Positions 1-6,029 of a stretch of DNA of 6,029 nt are shown piece after piece. A program made the translations under genes and the position numbers. The number at the start of each line of letters is the position of its first letter. The stretch's first letter is position 1. This DNA is from TMP-24 sp031376305 (GTDB taxonomy: Bacteria; Pseudomonadota; Alphaproteobacteria; Rhodobacterales; Rhodobacteraceae). Under the pieces are notes generated by a model. It was not told where the DNA came from, searched no databases, and was given only the letters and a program-made list of their open reading frames with translations. The stretch lies in NCBI GenBank assembly GCA_031376305.1, contig JANMDM010000043.1, forward strand, positions 1 to 6,029. The letters run 5' to 3'.

Positions 1-740
1 ACGCCCGCTAGATAAAGTCCCTGCGCCGGGCAGACAGGGCCGCAGGCGGCGCGGTTGCGCGCCACTAAAGCTGCCTTCACGTCTGCGGGTGCCCAATTCC
101 CCGCCCCGACGCGCTCCAGCGTGCCGACGATCGAGCGGACCTGATTGTGCAAAAAACTGCGGGCGCGCAGGTGAAAGCGGTATTCGCAGCCATGCGCCAG
201 CGTCAGCGCCTCAATGCTGATTTCATCCAAAGTCTTCAAAGGACTGGCAGATTGACACAGGGCTGATCGGAAGGTGGTAAAATCGTGATGCCCGACCAGA
301 TGCGCCGCCCCGTCGCGCATCGCTTGCAGATCGAGCGGTCTTTGCACTTGCCAGACCAGACCCGCGTCATGCGTTGCGGGCGCGCGGCGCGACAGCAGCC
401 GGAACAGATACCGTCGTTCGAGCGCAGAGAATCGCGCGTGAAAATCATCGGCGACGCGGGCTGCGGCCACAATCGCCACCGGCTGCGGTTTCAGGTGCCA
501 GTTCAGAGCCTCGGACAGACGGAAGGGATCCCAGTCGCGCGCCAGATCGCAATGCGCCACCTGCGCGGTCGCATGCACGCCTGCGTCAGTGCGTCCGGCA
601 GCAGCGATCCCCGGCGCGTCGGCCTGTAATTTTCGCAATGCGGTTTCCACCGCCTCTTGCACCGAGGGTTGGCCGGATTGCCTTTGCCATCCGGCAAAGG
701 GCGCTCCGTGGTAGTCGATTTTCAGCGCGTATCTGGGCAT
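1..740 (-). CDS. truA: tRNA pseudouridine synthase A (TruA), C-terminus cut by the window edge
   Basis: TruA converts uridines at positions 38-40 of the tRNA anticodon stem-loop to pseudouridine, in the cytoplasm and without a cofactor. Translation from ATG at 740-738 gives MPRYALKIDYHGAPFAGWQRQ, and 246 codons are visible without a stop. Family landmarks are all present: the GWQRQ segment at residues 17-21, the catalytic motif GRTDAGVH at 49-56 with nucleophile Asp52, the RRYLFR motif at 109-114 with the active-site Tyr111, FLHNQVRSIVGT at 196-207 with conserved Arg202, and the closing GLYL motif at 241-244. Family members are about 245-270 residues, so only some 5-20 residues should be missing. 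A weak purine-rich site (GGGAAG) lies just before the start. The gene is divergent from the ycjX-like gene, so it probably has its own promoter in the 741-850 gap. Assignment is by motif; nothing looks broken. Confidence 0.96.
   Translation of the reverse strand, partial: MPRYALKIDYHGAPFAGWQRQSGQPSVQEAVETALRKLQADAPGIAAAGRTDAGVHATAQVAHCDLARDWDPFRLSEALNWHLKPQPVAIVAAARVADDFHARFSALERRYLFRLLSRRAPATHDAGLVWQVQRPLDLQAMRDGAAHLVGHHDFTTFRSALCQSASPLKTLDEISIEALTLAHGCEYRFHLRARSFLHNQVRSIVGTLERVGAGNWAPADVKAALVARNRAACGPVCPAQGLYLAG
681..700. repeat. Perfect 8-bp inverted repeat inside the 5' part of truA
   Basis: CCTTTGCC at 681-688 and GGCAAAGG at 693-700 are exact inverted copies around a 4-base loop. In truA mRNA this would form a tight hairpin about 40-60 nt after the start codon. 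The sequence encodes residues 14-20, which include the conserved FAGWQR segment, so protein constraint explains part of it. No T-run follows on either strand, so it is not an intrinsic terminator. Confidence 0.6.
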
Positions 741-850
741 GGATGCTTCCCTAGCCGGGGGCGGGCAGGCTTGGCAACAGCCAGCATATGCCGCACACCC
801 TACACAGAGGCCGCTGCCTCACCTATCTTGAAGCAAAGCGAGGGGCGGTT
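741..850. promoter_or_regulatory. Divergent intergenic region between truA and the ycjX-like gene
   Basis: This gap separates truA (leftward) from the ycjX-like gene (rightward). Both are the first visible genes of their units, so transcription start signals for both are expected here or just inside the neighbouring coding ends. That expectation comes from layout, not from a motif. I searched both strands for paired -35/-10 hexamers: TTGGCA at 771-776 resembles a -35 box, but no acceptable -10 lies 16-18 bases downstream, and the reverse strand gives nothing better. If ycjX actually starts at ATG 788, the gap shrinks to 741-787. Confidence 0.4.
841..845 (+). promoter_or_regulatory. Ribosome binding site supporting the TTG start of the ycjX-like gene
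   Basis: AGGGG (within GCGAGGGGCGG) sits 5 bases before TTG at 851. It is the only good Shine-Dalgarno-like sequence near the 5' end of this reading frame. The upstream in-frame ATG at 788 is preceded by CAACAGCCAGCAT, which has no purine-rich site. This favours initiation at 851. Confidence 0.6.
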
Positions 851-2266
851 TTGGGTATCAGTGACATCGCAGACGGGCTAAAGCGCGGCGCCGAGGCGTT
901 GGGTGCGGGGGTGTTGGGCGGTTTTTCCGAGCCGGTGATCCGGCTGGGGGTCACCGGGCTGTCGCGTGCGGGCAAGACAGTGTTCATCACCTCGCTGGTG
1001 GCCAACCTGATGGATCGCGGGCGGATGCCGGGCCTGCGGGCGGCGTCTGATGGCCGTATCCGCGCGGTCTATCTGCAGCCGCAGCCCGATGACACGGTTC
1101 CGCGCTTTGACTACGAATCCCACCTTGCCGCGCTGACCGGCCCCGATCCGCATTGGCCTGAAAGCACCCGCGCGATCAGTGAGTTGCGCCTGTCGTTCCG
1201 GTTGCAGCCACAAGGCCTTTGGGGCGGCTTCCGGGGGCCGCAGACGCTGCATCTTGATATCGTCGATTATCCGGGCGAGTGGTTGCTGGATCTGTCGCTC
1301 TTGGATCAAAGCTATGCGCACTGGTGCGCCGATGTGTTGGTGCGTATCGACGGCAGGGCCGAGGCGGCAGGCTTTCTGGCCGATCTGGCCGCCGTCGATC
1401 CCGGCCGGTCGCTGGATGAAATGGCAGCGCGGGGGCTGGCGCAAAGCTTTACGCGCTATCTGACCGACGCCCGTGCGGCGGGTTATTCCGATTGCACGCC
1501 GGGGCGGTTCTTGCTGCCCGGTGATTTGGCCGGGTCGCCCGCTTTGACGTTCGCGCCGCTGCGCCAGACCGCCCGGTCGTGGCGCGGCAGTCTGGGCCGC
1601 GAATTCGAGCGGCGGTATGAGGCGTACAAAGCCCAGGTGGTCAAACCGTTTTTCCGCGATCATTTTGCCCGGATCGACCGGCAAATCGTGTTGGTGGATG
1701 CGCTGGGGGCCGTCCATTCCGGCCCCCGTGCCGTTGAGGATATGCGGCAAGCGCTGGCCGGGATTTTGTCGGCGTTTCGGCCCGGTCGCAACGGCTGGCT
1801 GTCTGGTCTGATGGGCGGTCGCCGGGTAGAGCGGATTTTGTTCGCCGCCACCAAGGCCGACCATCTGCATCATAGCCAGCATATGCGCCTGACCGGGATC
1901 ATGGCCGCCCTGATGCGGGACGCGAAGGATCGCGCCGATTTTGCCGGGGCCCATACCGCCGCGATGTCGATCGCATCTTTGCGCGCCACGGTCGAAGAAA
2001 CCCTTCGCCATAACGGCGAGCCGCTGGACTGCGTGCGGGGTCGGCTTCTTGGCGGTGGGCGGATGGCGGCATTTCATGCAGGCAATCTGCCCGATAACCC
2101 CGGCCTGCTTTTAACGCCAGCGCGCGAAGGGGCGGAAAAGTGGCTGGACGCTGACTATGGCACCATGCATTTCGCCCCGGTGACCGAGGGGCTGCGCCCC
2201 GGTGACGGTTTGCCACATATCCGGCTGGACAAGGCCGTGGAGTTTTTGATCGGAGACCGATTGTGA
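851..2266 (+). CDS. ycjX: YcjX family (DUF463) P-loop GTPase-like protein
   Basis: A 471-residue YcjX/DUF463 protein, a predicted cytosolic nucleotide-binding protein working at the membrane; its biochemical role is not established. Seen in the sequence: Walker A GLSRAGKT at residues 36-43, the DYPGEW motif (switch II/DxxG) at 139-144, a second beta-strand-like VLVDALGA near 280-287, the base-recognition motif TKAD at 334-337 in place of NKxD, and the C-terminal block HIRLDKAVEFLIGDRL typical of the family. No signal peptide or membrane segment is visible. The start is placed at TTG 851 because it follows AGGGG by 5 bases and yields MGISDIADGLKRGAEALG, the N-terminus expected for alphaproteobacterial members; ATG 788 in the same frame would add 21 residues of unlike character. 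The stop overlaps the next gene's start by 4 bp, implying translational coupling. In enterobacteria ycjX-ycjF belong to the phage-shock regulon; no psp gene is seen here. Confidence 0.93.
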   Translation: MGISDIADGLKRGAEALGAGVLGGFSEPVIRLGVTGLSRAGKTVFITSLVANLMDRGRMPGLRAASDGRIRAVYLQPQPDDTVPRFDYESHLAALTGPDPHWPESTRAISELRLSFRLQPQGLWGGFRGPQTLHLDIVDYPGEWLLDLSLLDQSYAHWCADVLVRIDGRAEAAGFLADLAAVDPGRSLDEMAARGLAQSFTRYLTDARAAGYSDCTPGRFLLPGDLAGSPALTFAPLRQTARSWRGSLGREFERRYEAYKAQVVKPFFRDHFARIDRQIVLVDALGAVHSGPRAVEDMRQALAGILSAFRPGRNGWLSGLMGGRRVERILFAATKADHLHHSQHMRLTGIMAALMRDAKDRADFAGAHTAAMSIASLRATVEETLRHNGEPLDCVRGRLLGGGRMAAFHAGNLPDNPGLLLTPAREGAEKWLDADYGTMHFAPVTEGLRPGDGLPHIRLDKAVEFLIGDRL

Positions 2267-3306
2267 CCAAATCCCCCCCCGCGTTGCCGCAGGCCCGCAA
2301 AGGACCGGTGCTGATTGAACTGGATGCCCCTGCGGCCGTCACACCTGCCAATGCGCCGCTGGTGCCGGATGGGTTGGTGCAGGGCCGGGCCATGCAGGGG
2401 CTTGCGGGTATCGCCGGGCGCAAGGGCACGGGTCTTGGGCGGTTTTTCCTGACGTCGGCACTGTCGCTGGTGGGGTTCATGGCCTCGCTTGCGGCGTGGA
2501 ATTTTGTCAGCACCCTTTTGGCGCAAAGTCCGATCCTGGGTTGGACGGCGGCGGTGCTGTTTGCAGCCTTTTTGCTGGCGGCTGTGTTGATCGTCTTGAG
2601 GGAATGGCTGGGTTACGCGCGGCTTACGCGGCTCGACAAGATCCGCAGGGCTGGTGATGCAGCCCTTGCCGGGCAGGATCTGGGCGCGGCGCATAAGGTG
2701 GCGGATCAGCTGGCGGCGCTTTACGCAGGCCGCCCGGAAACGGCCTGGGGTCATGATCGCTTTGCGGCGCGGCGGGCCGAAGTGATGGACGGCGAAACGC
2801 TTTTGGCCTTGGCTGAGGCGGAGCTGTTGGCCCCGCTGGACAAGGCCGCGCGGCGCGAGATTGAAGCCGCGGCCCGACAGGTAGCAATGGTCACGGCGCT
2901 GGTGCCATTGGCGCTGGCGGATGTGGCGGCAGCCTTGGTGGGCAACATCCGCATGATCCGCCGCATTGCTGAAATCTACGGCGGGCGTGGCGGGGCTTTT
3001 GGCAGCTGGCGGCTTTTGCAATCGGTGATGACCCATCTGGTTGCCACCGGGGCAGTGGCGGTTGGGGATGATCTGATCCATTCCGTTGCCGGGGGCGGGT
3101 TGCTATCCAAACTTTCGCGCCGCTTTGGCGAGGGGGTGATCAATGGCGCACTGACAGCCAGGGTGGGGGTAGCGGCGATGGATGTGTGCCGCCCGCTGAG
3201 TTTTGCGGCCTTGCCACGGCCAAAGGTTTCAAATCTGCTGACACGCGGATTGCGGGGGCTTTTCGGATCGGACACTGGTGCTGCGCCCAATGGGGTGGAT
3301 TCCTGA
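2263..3306 (+). CDS. ycjF: YcjF-like TIGR01620/DUF697 inner-membrane protein
   Basis: A 347-residue membrane protein of the YcjF/TIGR01620 group (DUF697), partner of YcjX; molecular function unknown. It starts at GTG 2263, preceded by GGAG at 2252-2255 with a 7-base gap, and the start shares GTGA with the ycjX stop. Order along the protein: a Pro/Ala-rich cytoplasmic N-terminus (1-58), two membrane helices near 61-86 and 91-113, a charged helical cytoplasmic section (about 115-205), a hydrophobic segment around 207-228 followed by NIRMIRRIAEIYGGR, and the C-terminal family signature NGALTARVGVAAMDVCRPLSF at roughly 294-314. Length and topology fit the family. An 8-C homopolymer covers codons 4-6, so single-base slippage would truncate the protein after 16-18 residues. 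Most likely co-transcribed with ycjX and the downstream DUF2339 gene. The family call is firm; the symbol is by homology to the enterobacterial gene. Confidence 0.9.
   Translation: MTKSPPALPQARKGPVLIELDAPAAVTPANAPLVPDGLVQGRAMQGLAGIAGRKGTGLGRFFLTSALSLVGFMASLAAWNFVSTLLAQSPILGWTAAVLFAAFLLAAVLIVLREWLGYARLTRLDKIRRAGDAALAGQDLGAAHKVADQLAALYAGRPETAWGHDRFAARRAEVMDGETLLALAEAELLAPLDKAARREIEAAARQVAMVTALVPLALADVAAALVGNIRMIRRIAEIYGGRGGAFGSWRLLQSVMTHLVATGAVAVGDDLIHSVAGGGLLSKLSRRFGEGVINGALTARVGVAAMDVCRPLSFAALPRPKVSNLLTRGLRGLFGSDTGAAPNGVDS
2273..2280 (+). repeat. C8 homopolymeric tract at codons 4-6 of ycjF
   Basis: Eight consecutive C bases lie 10 bases after the start of the GTG initiation codon. Reading with one extra C reaches a TGA after 18 codons; with one C fewer it reaches a TGA after 16 codons. 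Either change would abolish the protein. The tract could be a slippage site or simply chance in a G+C-rich genome. Confidence 0.9.
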
Positions 3307-3322
3307 CTTGGCAGAGCGACTG

Positions 3323-3332
3323 ACGCATGCGT
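3323..3332. repeat. Perfect 10-bp palindrome ACGCATGCGT
   Basis: ACGCATGCGT equals its own reverse complement. It lies 16 bases after the ycjF stop codon and 38 bases before the next start. It has the symmetry of a dimeric regulator site but has no spacer, matches no operator I recognise, and stands as a single copy in this gap. Confidence 0.5.
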
Positions 3333-3334
3333 AA

Positions 3335-3362
3335 CCTGTGCCCAACGAACAATGGGCAGGGG
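3335..3362 (+). promoter_or_regulatory. Hairpin overlapping the ribosome binding site of the DUF2339 gene
   Basis: TGCCCA (3339-3344) pairs perfectly with TGGGCA (3353-3358) around an 8-base loop; past one mismatch, CCT at 3335-3337 can pair with GGG at 3360-3362 (two C-G and one U-G). The 3' side covers AGGGG (3358-3362), the probable Shine-Dalgarno sequence, which stands 8 bases before ATG 3371. An alternative stem GTGCCC (3338-3343) with GGGCAC (3360-3365) would cover the same site. Pairing is read directly; any effect on translation is inference, and the loop is not a riboswitch I recognise. Confidence 0.4.
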
Positions 3363-3370
3363 CACCGGGC

Positions 3371-6029
3371 ATGGACTCTTTATGGATAGTGGCGGCGCTG
3401 GCCGTACTGGCGATTCCAGTGGCGGTGGTTGTGTTGCTGGTCGGTTTTGCGCGACTGCGGCATCGTGTGGATGGGCTGGAAGCTGATCTGAGGGCATTAA
3501 AAAGCCGGGATCGGCCGCAAGCGCCTGAGGAATTGGCCGCTGTGGCCAGACCCGAGTCGGCCGTGTCGGCAAAGGCCCCCGTGCGCCCGGCTCCGGTTCA
3601 ATCGCCAATCGGCGCAGAGGTTAACCCTTGGGCTCCAAAAGCTTCGGCTATTCCGCCTTCGGCAGATGGGCCAGTGGTCCTGAATGCCGCGCGGGCATCG
3701 GCACTGGCACTATGGCTGCGTGACAACTGGGTTTACGCGGTTTCGGCCTTGTCTCTGGCGTTTGCCGGGGTGTTCTTTGTGCAATACGGCATGGAAAAGG
3801 GCCTGTTGCCGCCGGCGATGCGGGTGGCAATGGCGATCTTGTTCGGCCTGAGCCTGGTGGGCGCGGGGGAATGGATCCGGCGGCGGTCGGGCGATGGCAA
3901 GGCCGCGACGACGGCCTATCTGCCATCGACGTTTTCGGGTGCGGGGATCGTCTCGATGTTCGCGGGCGTGTTGGCGGCCCGGCAGCTTTATGGGCTAATC
4001 GGGGTCGAGGCGGCGTTTGCGGGCCTTGTTTTGGTTGCGGCGTTGGCGGTGGTTCTGGGCTGGTTCTACGGGCCGTTCCTTGCGGCCGTGGGCCTGATCG
4101 GCGCGGCGGCGGCGCCGTTCGTGGTGGGGGGCAGCAGTGACGCGGCCTATTGGCTTTACGGCTATTTCGCGCTGATTGCAGCGGCGGGCCTCGCGGTGGA
4201 TGCGGTGCGGCGCTGGGCCTGGGTTTCGGTTCTGGCGCTGTTTTTGGGATATGCGGGCGGCTGGCTGGTGTTGCAGGGCACTGGCGGCGAGGGGTGGTTT
4301 GCGCTTTTGCTCGCGGGGCTTGCGGTCCTGTCGGTGCTGGTGCCTGCGCTGCGGCTGCAGCCCGATCATGACGGGCCGATGCTGACCGAGGCGCTGGTGT
4401 CGCGTGGCGGGTCTGGCTGGCCGATCTTTCCGGTGCGATTGGCGGCAGGCAGCATTCTGCTCTCCACGCTGGGACTGACCATGATCCAGGGGGCAACCGC
4501 ATCAGAAAGCATTATGGCCTTTGGCTGTCTGGGGGTGCTGGCTTTGGTGTTGATGATCTGGTCCAACCGGGCGCGGGCCTTAGCCGATTTGGCCTTTGTT
4601 CCGGCGGCGGGTTTCCTGGTGCGTTTGGGATTGGAAGGGATCGATGGCTGGCCCTTGGCCTGGGACTATTCGCAGCAGGCCATGGCGCTGCGGCCGGCGG
4701 AAACTGCGGGGCCTTATACGGCGGGCGTTTTGTTGGCTGCGGCGACAGGGATGACACTGATTGCTGCCGGACGGAGCCGCGCGGCGGAATACCGCGCCTT
4801 TTGGGCCGCAGGGGCGGCGTTGATTGCCCCTGTGGCGGCGATGGTTCTGGAATTGGTCTGGTCGCCATCCGCGGTGATCGGCGCCTACCCCTGGGCGCTG
4901 CATGTCATCGCTTTGGCCGCGCTGATGGCTTTTCTGGCGACCCGCTTTGCCGCGCAGGATGGCGAGGATCGCCGTCGCGCTGCCTATATGGTGCTTTCGA
5001 CCCTGTCGCTGATCGCGTTGGCGCTGTTTTTGGTCAGTACAAAAGGGGCGCTGACCTTGGCGCTGGCGGTGCTGGTTGCTGTGGCGGCAGCCCTTGATCG
5101 CCGCTTCCGCCTGCCGGAAATGGCGATGTTCATTCAGGCGGCGGTGATCGTTCTGAGTTACCGGCTGGTCATAGATCCCGGTCTTTTCTGGGCCATTGAT
5201 GCTGCGCTGACATGGGAGGTTCTGGCATCTTATGGCGGGGCAACAGCGGGTATGGTGGCCGGGATGTGGCTGCTTCAGGACCTTGATCGGCGCGGGGCGC
5301 GGGTGTTTCTGGAATCGGCGGGGGCGGCTTATGGCGCGCTGCTGGCCAACGTTCTGATCACCCGCTGGCTGACAGCGGGTCAATCGGGCGACTGGGTACT
5401 GGCACCTTGGGCGTTAAGCCTGAATGCCATGCCTTGGCTGATCCTGGCGCTGGTTCAGCTGTATCGCTTGCAGTTGGGGGGGGTGTTGCGCTGGTTGCGC
5501 TGGGGAATTGCAATCGTCGCCGGGGCTCTGGGTCTGGGCGGGATTGCTGCGGCGGCACTGCCAGCCAACCCGGTGGTTGGATTTATCGGTGGCGCCGAGG
5601 GGTTGGTCTACGGCCCTTACATCCTTGATACGCTGTTGGTGGCTTACGGCCTTCCTGCGGCACTATTGCTGGCGGCGCTGACCCGGCTTGGCCATCTGAA
5701 CCGCTGGCTGCGCATTGCGCTGACCGGGCTTGGTTGCGCCCTTTCTGGGCTTTACAGCGCTTTGGAAATTCGGCGTTTTTGGCGGGGCGATGATCTGTCG
5801 GTGTCCGGCGTCACCCAACCCGAGCTTTACAGCTATACCCTTGCCCTGATGATCCTGGGGGCGGCGCTGCTGTATCAGGCCATCGCGGGCCGGTCGACCG
5901 GGTTGCGCCGCGCTGCAATGGCAGTGATCGCCCTGACCGTGGCCAAGGAGTTTTTCATCGACGCCTCGGGCCTGTCGGGCCTGACGCGAGTGTTTTCGTT
6001 CCTTGCCCTTGGCCTGTCGCTGGCGGGTC
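3371..6029 (+). CDS. DUF2339 large polytopic membrane protein, C-terminus cut by the window edge
   Basis: An 886-codon open frame with no stop before the right edge. It begins at ATG 3371, 8 bases after AGGGG; GTG 3338 is the only other in-frame start before an upstream TAA, and it has no ribosome site. Order: an N-terminal membrane helix (about 5-25), a short charged, coil-prone stretch (about 28-48), a Pro/Ala-rich linker to about 112, then roughly two dozen hydrophobic segments separated by short charged loops to the end. Diagnostic blocks are GVFFVQYGMEKGLLPPAMRV at 133-152 followed by GAGEWIRRR at 164-172, and a C-terminal KEFFIDASGLSGLTRVFSFL starting at Lys859, matching the K(V/E)FxxDxxGLxGxxRxxSF ending of DUF2339 proteins. 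Family size is about 850-1000 residues, so only a few tens should be missing. Function is unknown; no catalytic motif or transporter signature is visible. Probably the third gene of the ycjX-ycjF operon. Confidence 0.9.
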   Translation, partial: MDSLWIVAALAVLAIPVAVVVLLVGFARLRHRVDGLEADLRALKSRDRPQAPEELAAVARPESAVSAKAPVRPAPVQSPIGAEVNPWAPKASAIPPSADGPVVLNAARASALALWLRDNWVYAVSALSLAFAGVFFVQYGMEKGLLPPAMRVAMAILFGLSLVGAGEWIRRRSGDGKAATTAYLPSTFSGAGIVSMFAGVLAARQLYGLIGVEAAFAGLVLVAALAVVLGWFYGPFLAAVGLIGAAAAPFVVGGSSDAAYWLYGYFALIAAAGLAVDAVRRWAWVSVLALFLGYAGGWLVLQGTGGEGWFALLLAGLAVLSVLVPALRLQPDHDGPMLTEALVSRGGSGWPIFPVRLAAGSILLSTLGLTMIQGATASESIMAFGCLGVLALVLMIWSNRARALADLAFVPAAGFLVRLGLEGIDGWPLAWDYSQQAMALRPAETAGPYTAGVLLAAATGMTLIAAGRSRAAEYRAFWAAGAALIAPVAAMVLELVWSPSAVIGAYPWALHVIALAALMAFLATRFAAQDGEDRRRAAYMVLSTLSLIALALFLVSTKGALTLALAVLVAVAAALDRRFRLPEMAMFIQAAVIVLSYRLVIDPGLFWAIDAALTWEVLASYGGATAGMVAGMWLLQDLDRRGARVFLESAGAAYGALLANVLITRWLTAGQSGDWVLAPWALSLNAMPWLILALVQLYRLQLGGVLRWLRWGIAIVAGALGLGGIAAAALPANPVVGFIGGAEGLVYGPYILDTLLVAYGLPAALLLAALTRLGHLNRWLRIALTGLGCALSGLYSALEIRRFWRGDDLSVSGVTQPELYSYTLALMILGAALLYQAIAGRSTGLRRAAMAVIALTVAKEFFIDASGLSGLTRVFSFLALGLSLAG
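5476..5483 (+). repeat. G8 homopolymeric tract within the DUF2339 gene
   Basis: Eight consecutive G bases lie in the codons TTG GGG GGG GTG, about residue 702-705, inside a hydrophobic stretch. Glycine/valine codon choice explains it simply. A one-base gain would reach a TGA at about 5626-5628. It is a possible slippage or sequencing-error site; the frame downstream is consistent with the DUF2339 C-terminus, so the count of eight appears right. Confidence 0.85.

Larger units (their letters stand above)
3307..3370 (+). other. Short intergenic gap between ycjF and the DUF2339 gene
   Basis: A 64-base non-coding gap on an otherwise co-directional stretch. It holds a perfect 10-bp palindrome ACGCATGCGT (3323-3332) and a hairpin over the downstream ribosome binding site. 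There is no T-rich run after either structure, so I see no intrinsic terminator and read-through from ycjF is likely. A separate weak promoter cannot be excluded but no good hexamers are visible. Confidence 0.6.

Noticed and set aside
285..754. Plus-strand open frames across truA
   Set aside because: They overlap the well-supported minus-strand truA and have Arg-rich, motif-free products.
779..791. A 13-base direct repeat AGCCAGCATATGC, also at 1874-1886
   Set aside because: There are only two copies, one intergenic and one inside ycjX coding sequence, with dissimilar flanks; most likely coincidence.
771..800. Sigma-70-like promoter beginning with TTGGCA
   Set aside because: No reasonable -10 hexamer lies at 16-18 bases spacing.
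788..850. ATG 788 as the ycjX start
   Set aside because: It has no ribosome site and the added 21 residues do not look like the family N-terminus; TTG 851 is better supported.
878..2077. A 399-codon open frame on the minus strand opposite ycjX
   Set aside because: It lies wholly antisense to a gene with clear GTPase motifs. Its product is Arg/Gln/Pro-rich with no recognisable domain, typical of a shadow frame in G+C-rich coding DNA.
2155..3081. A 308-codon minus-strand frame opposite ycjF
   Set aside because: Antisense to a recognised DUF697 protein; its His/Arg/Gln-rich composition and lack of any motif mark it as a shadow.
3338..3340. GTG as an upstream start for the DUF2339 gene
   Set aside because: It has no Shine-Dalgarno site before it, while ATG 3371 has AGGGG at 8 bases and begins directly with a membrane helix.
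3335..3362. Intrinsic terminator after ycjF
   Set aside because: The stem is short and is followed by AGGGGCACCGGG rather than a T-run.
3648..4502. A 284-codon minus-strand frame opposite the DUF2339 gene
   Set aside because: Its product is extremely Pro/Arg/Ser-rich low-complexity sequence, produced by the complement of hydrophobic codons. No ribosome site or family resemblance is visible.
4580..5383. A 267-codon minus-strand frame opposite the DUF2339 gene
   Set aside because: Arg/Gln/His-rich shadow of membrane-helix codons, with no domain.

Overview
The window is G+C-rich, densely coding DNA with the protein signatures of an alphaproteobacterium, most likely Rhodobacterales/Rhodobacteraceae. 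That placement rests on the style of the YcjX and YcjF-like (TIGR01620/DUF697) proteins and of TruA, and on codon use; no rRNA or other marker gene is present. It reads as ordinary chromosomal core. I see no mobile element, CRISPR array, tRNA, rRNA or prophage gene.

Layout. Positions 1-740, minus strand: truA (tRNA pseudouridine synthase I), complete at its N-terminus and running off the left edge only a few residues before its expected end. Positions 741-850: a divergent intergenic gap that should hold the start signals of both flanking transcription units, though I recognise no convincing promoter. Positions 851-2266, plus strand: a YcjX/DUF463 GTPase-like protein, probably starting at a TTG codon. 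Positions 2263-3306: a YcjF-like DUF697 membrane protein overlapping ycjX by 4 bp. Positions 3307-3370: a short gap with a 10-bp palindrome and a hairpin that would pair part of the next ribosome binding site. Positions 3371-6029: a very large DUF2339 polytopic membrane protein, open to the right edge and close to its expected C-terminus.

How the genes work together. truA is an independent housekeeping RNA-modification gene read to the left. The three plus-strand genes look like one operon. YcjX (cytosolic P-loop GTPase) and YcjF (inner-membrane partner) are a conserved pair; in enterobacteria they belong to the phage-shock/envelope-stress regulon. Placing a giant DUF2339 membrane protein directly downstream suggests, but does not prove, a shared role at the cell envelope. 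This is the most plausible poorly described system in the window. The finer points worth checking are the TTG start of ycjX, a C8 tract at codons 4-6 of ycjF where a one-base slip would abort translation, and the hairpin over the DUF2339 ribosome binding site.
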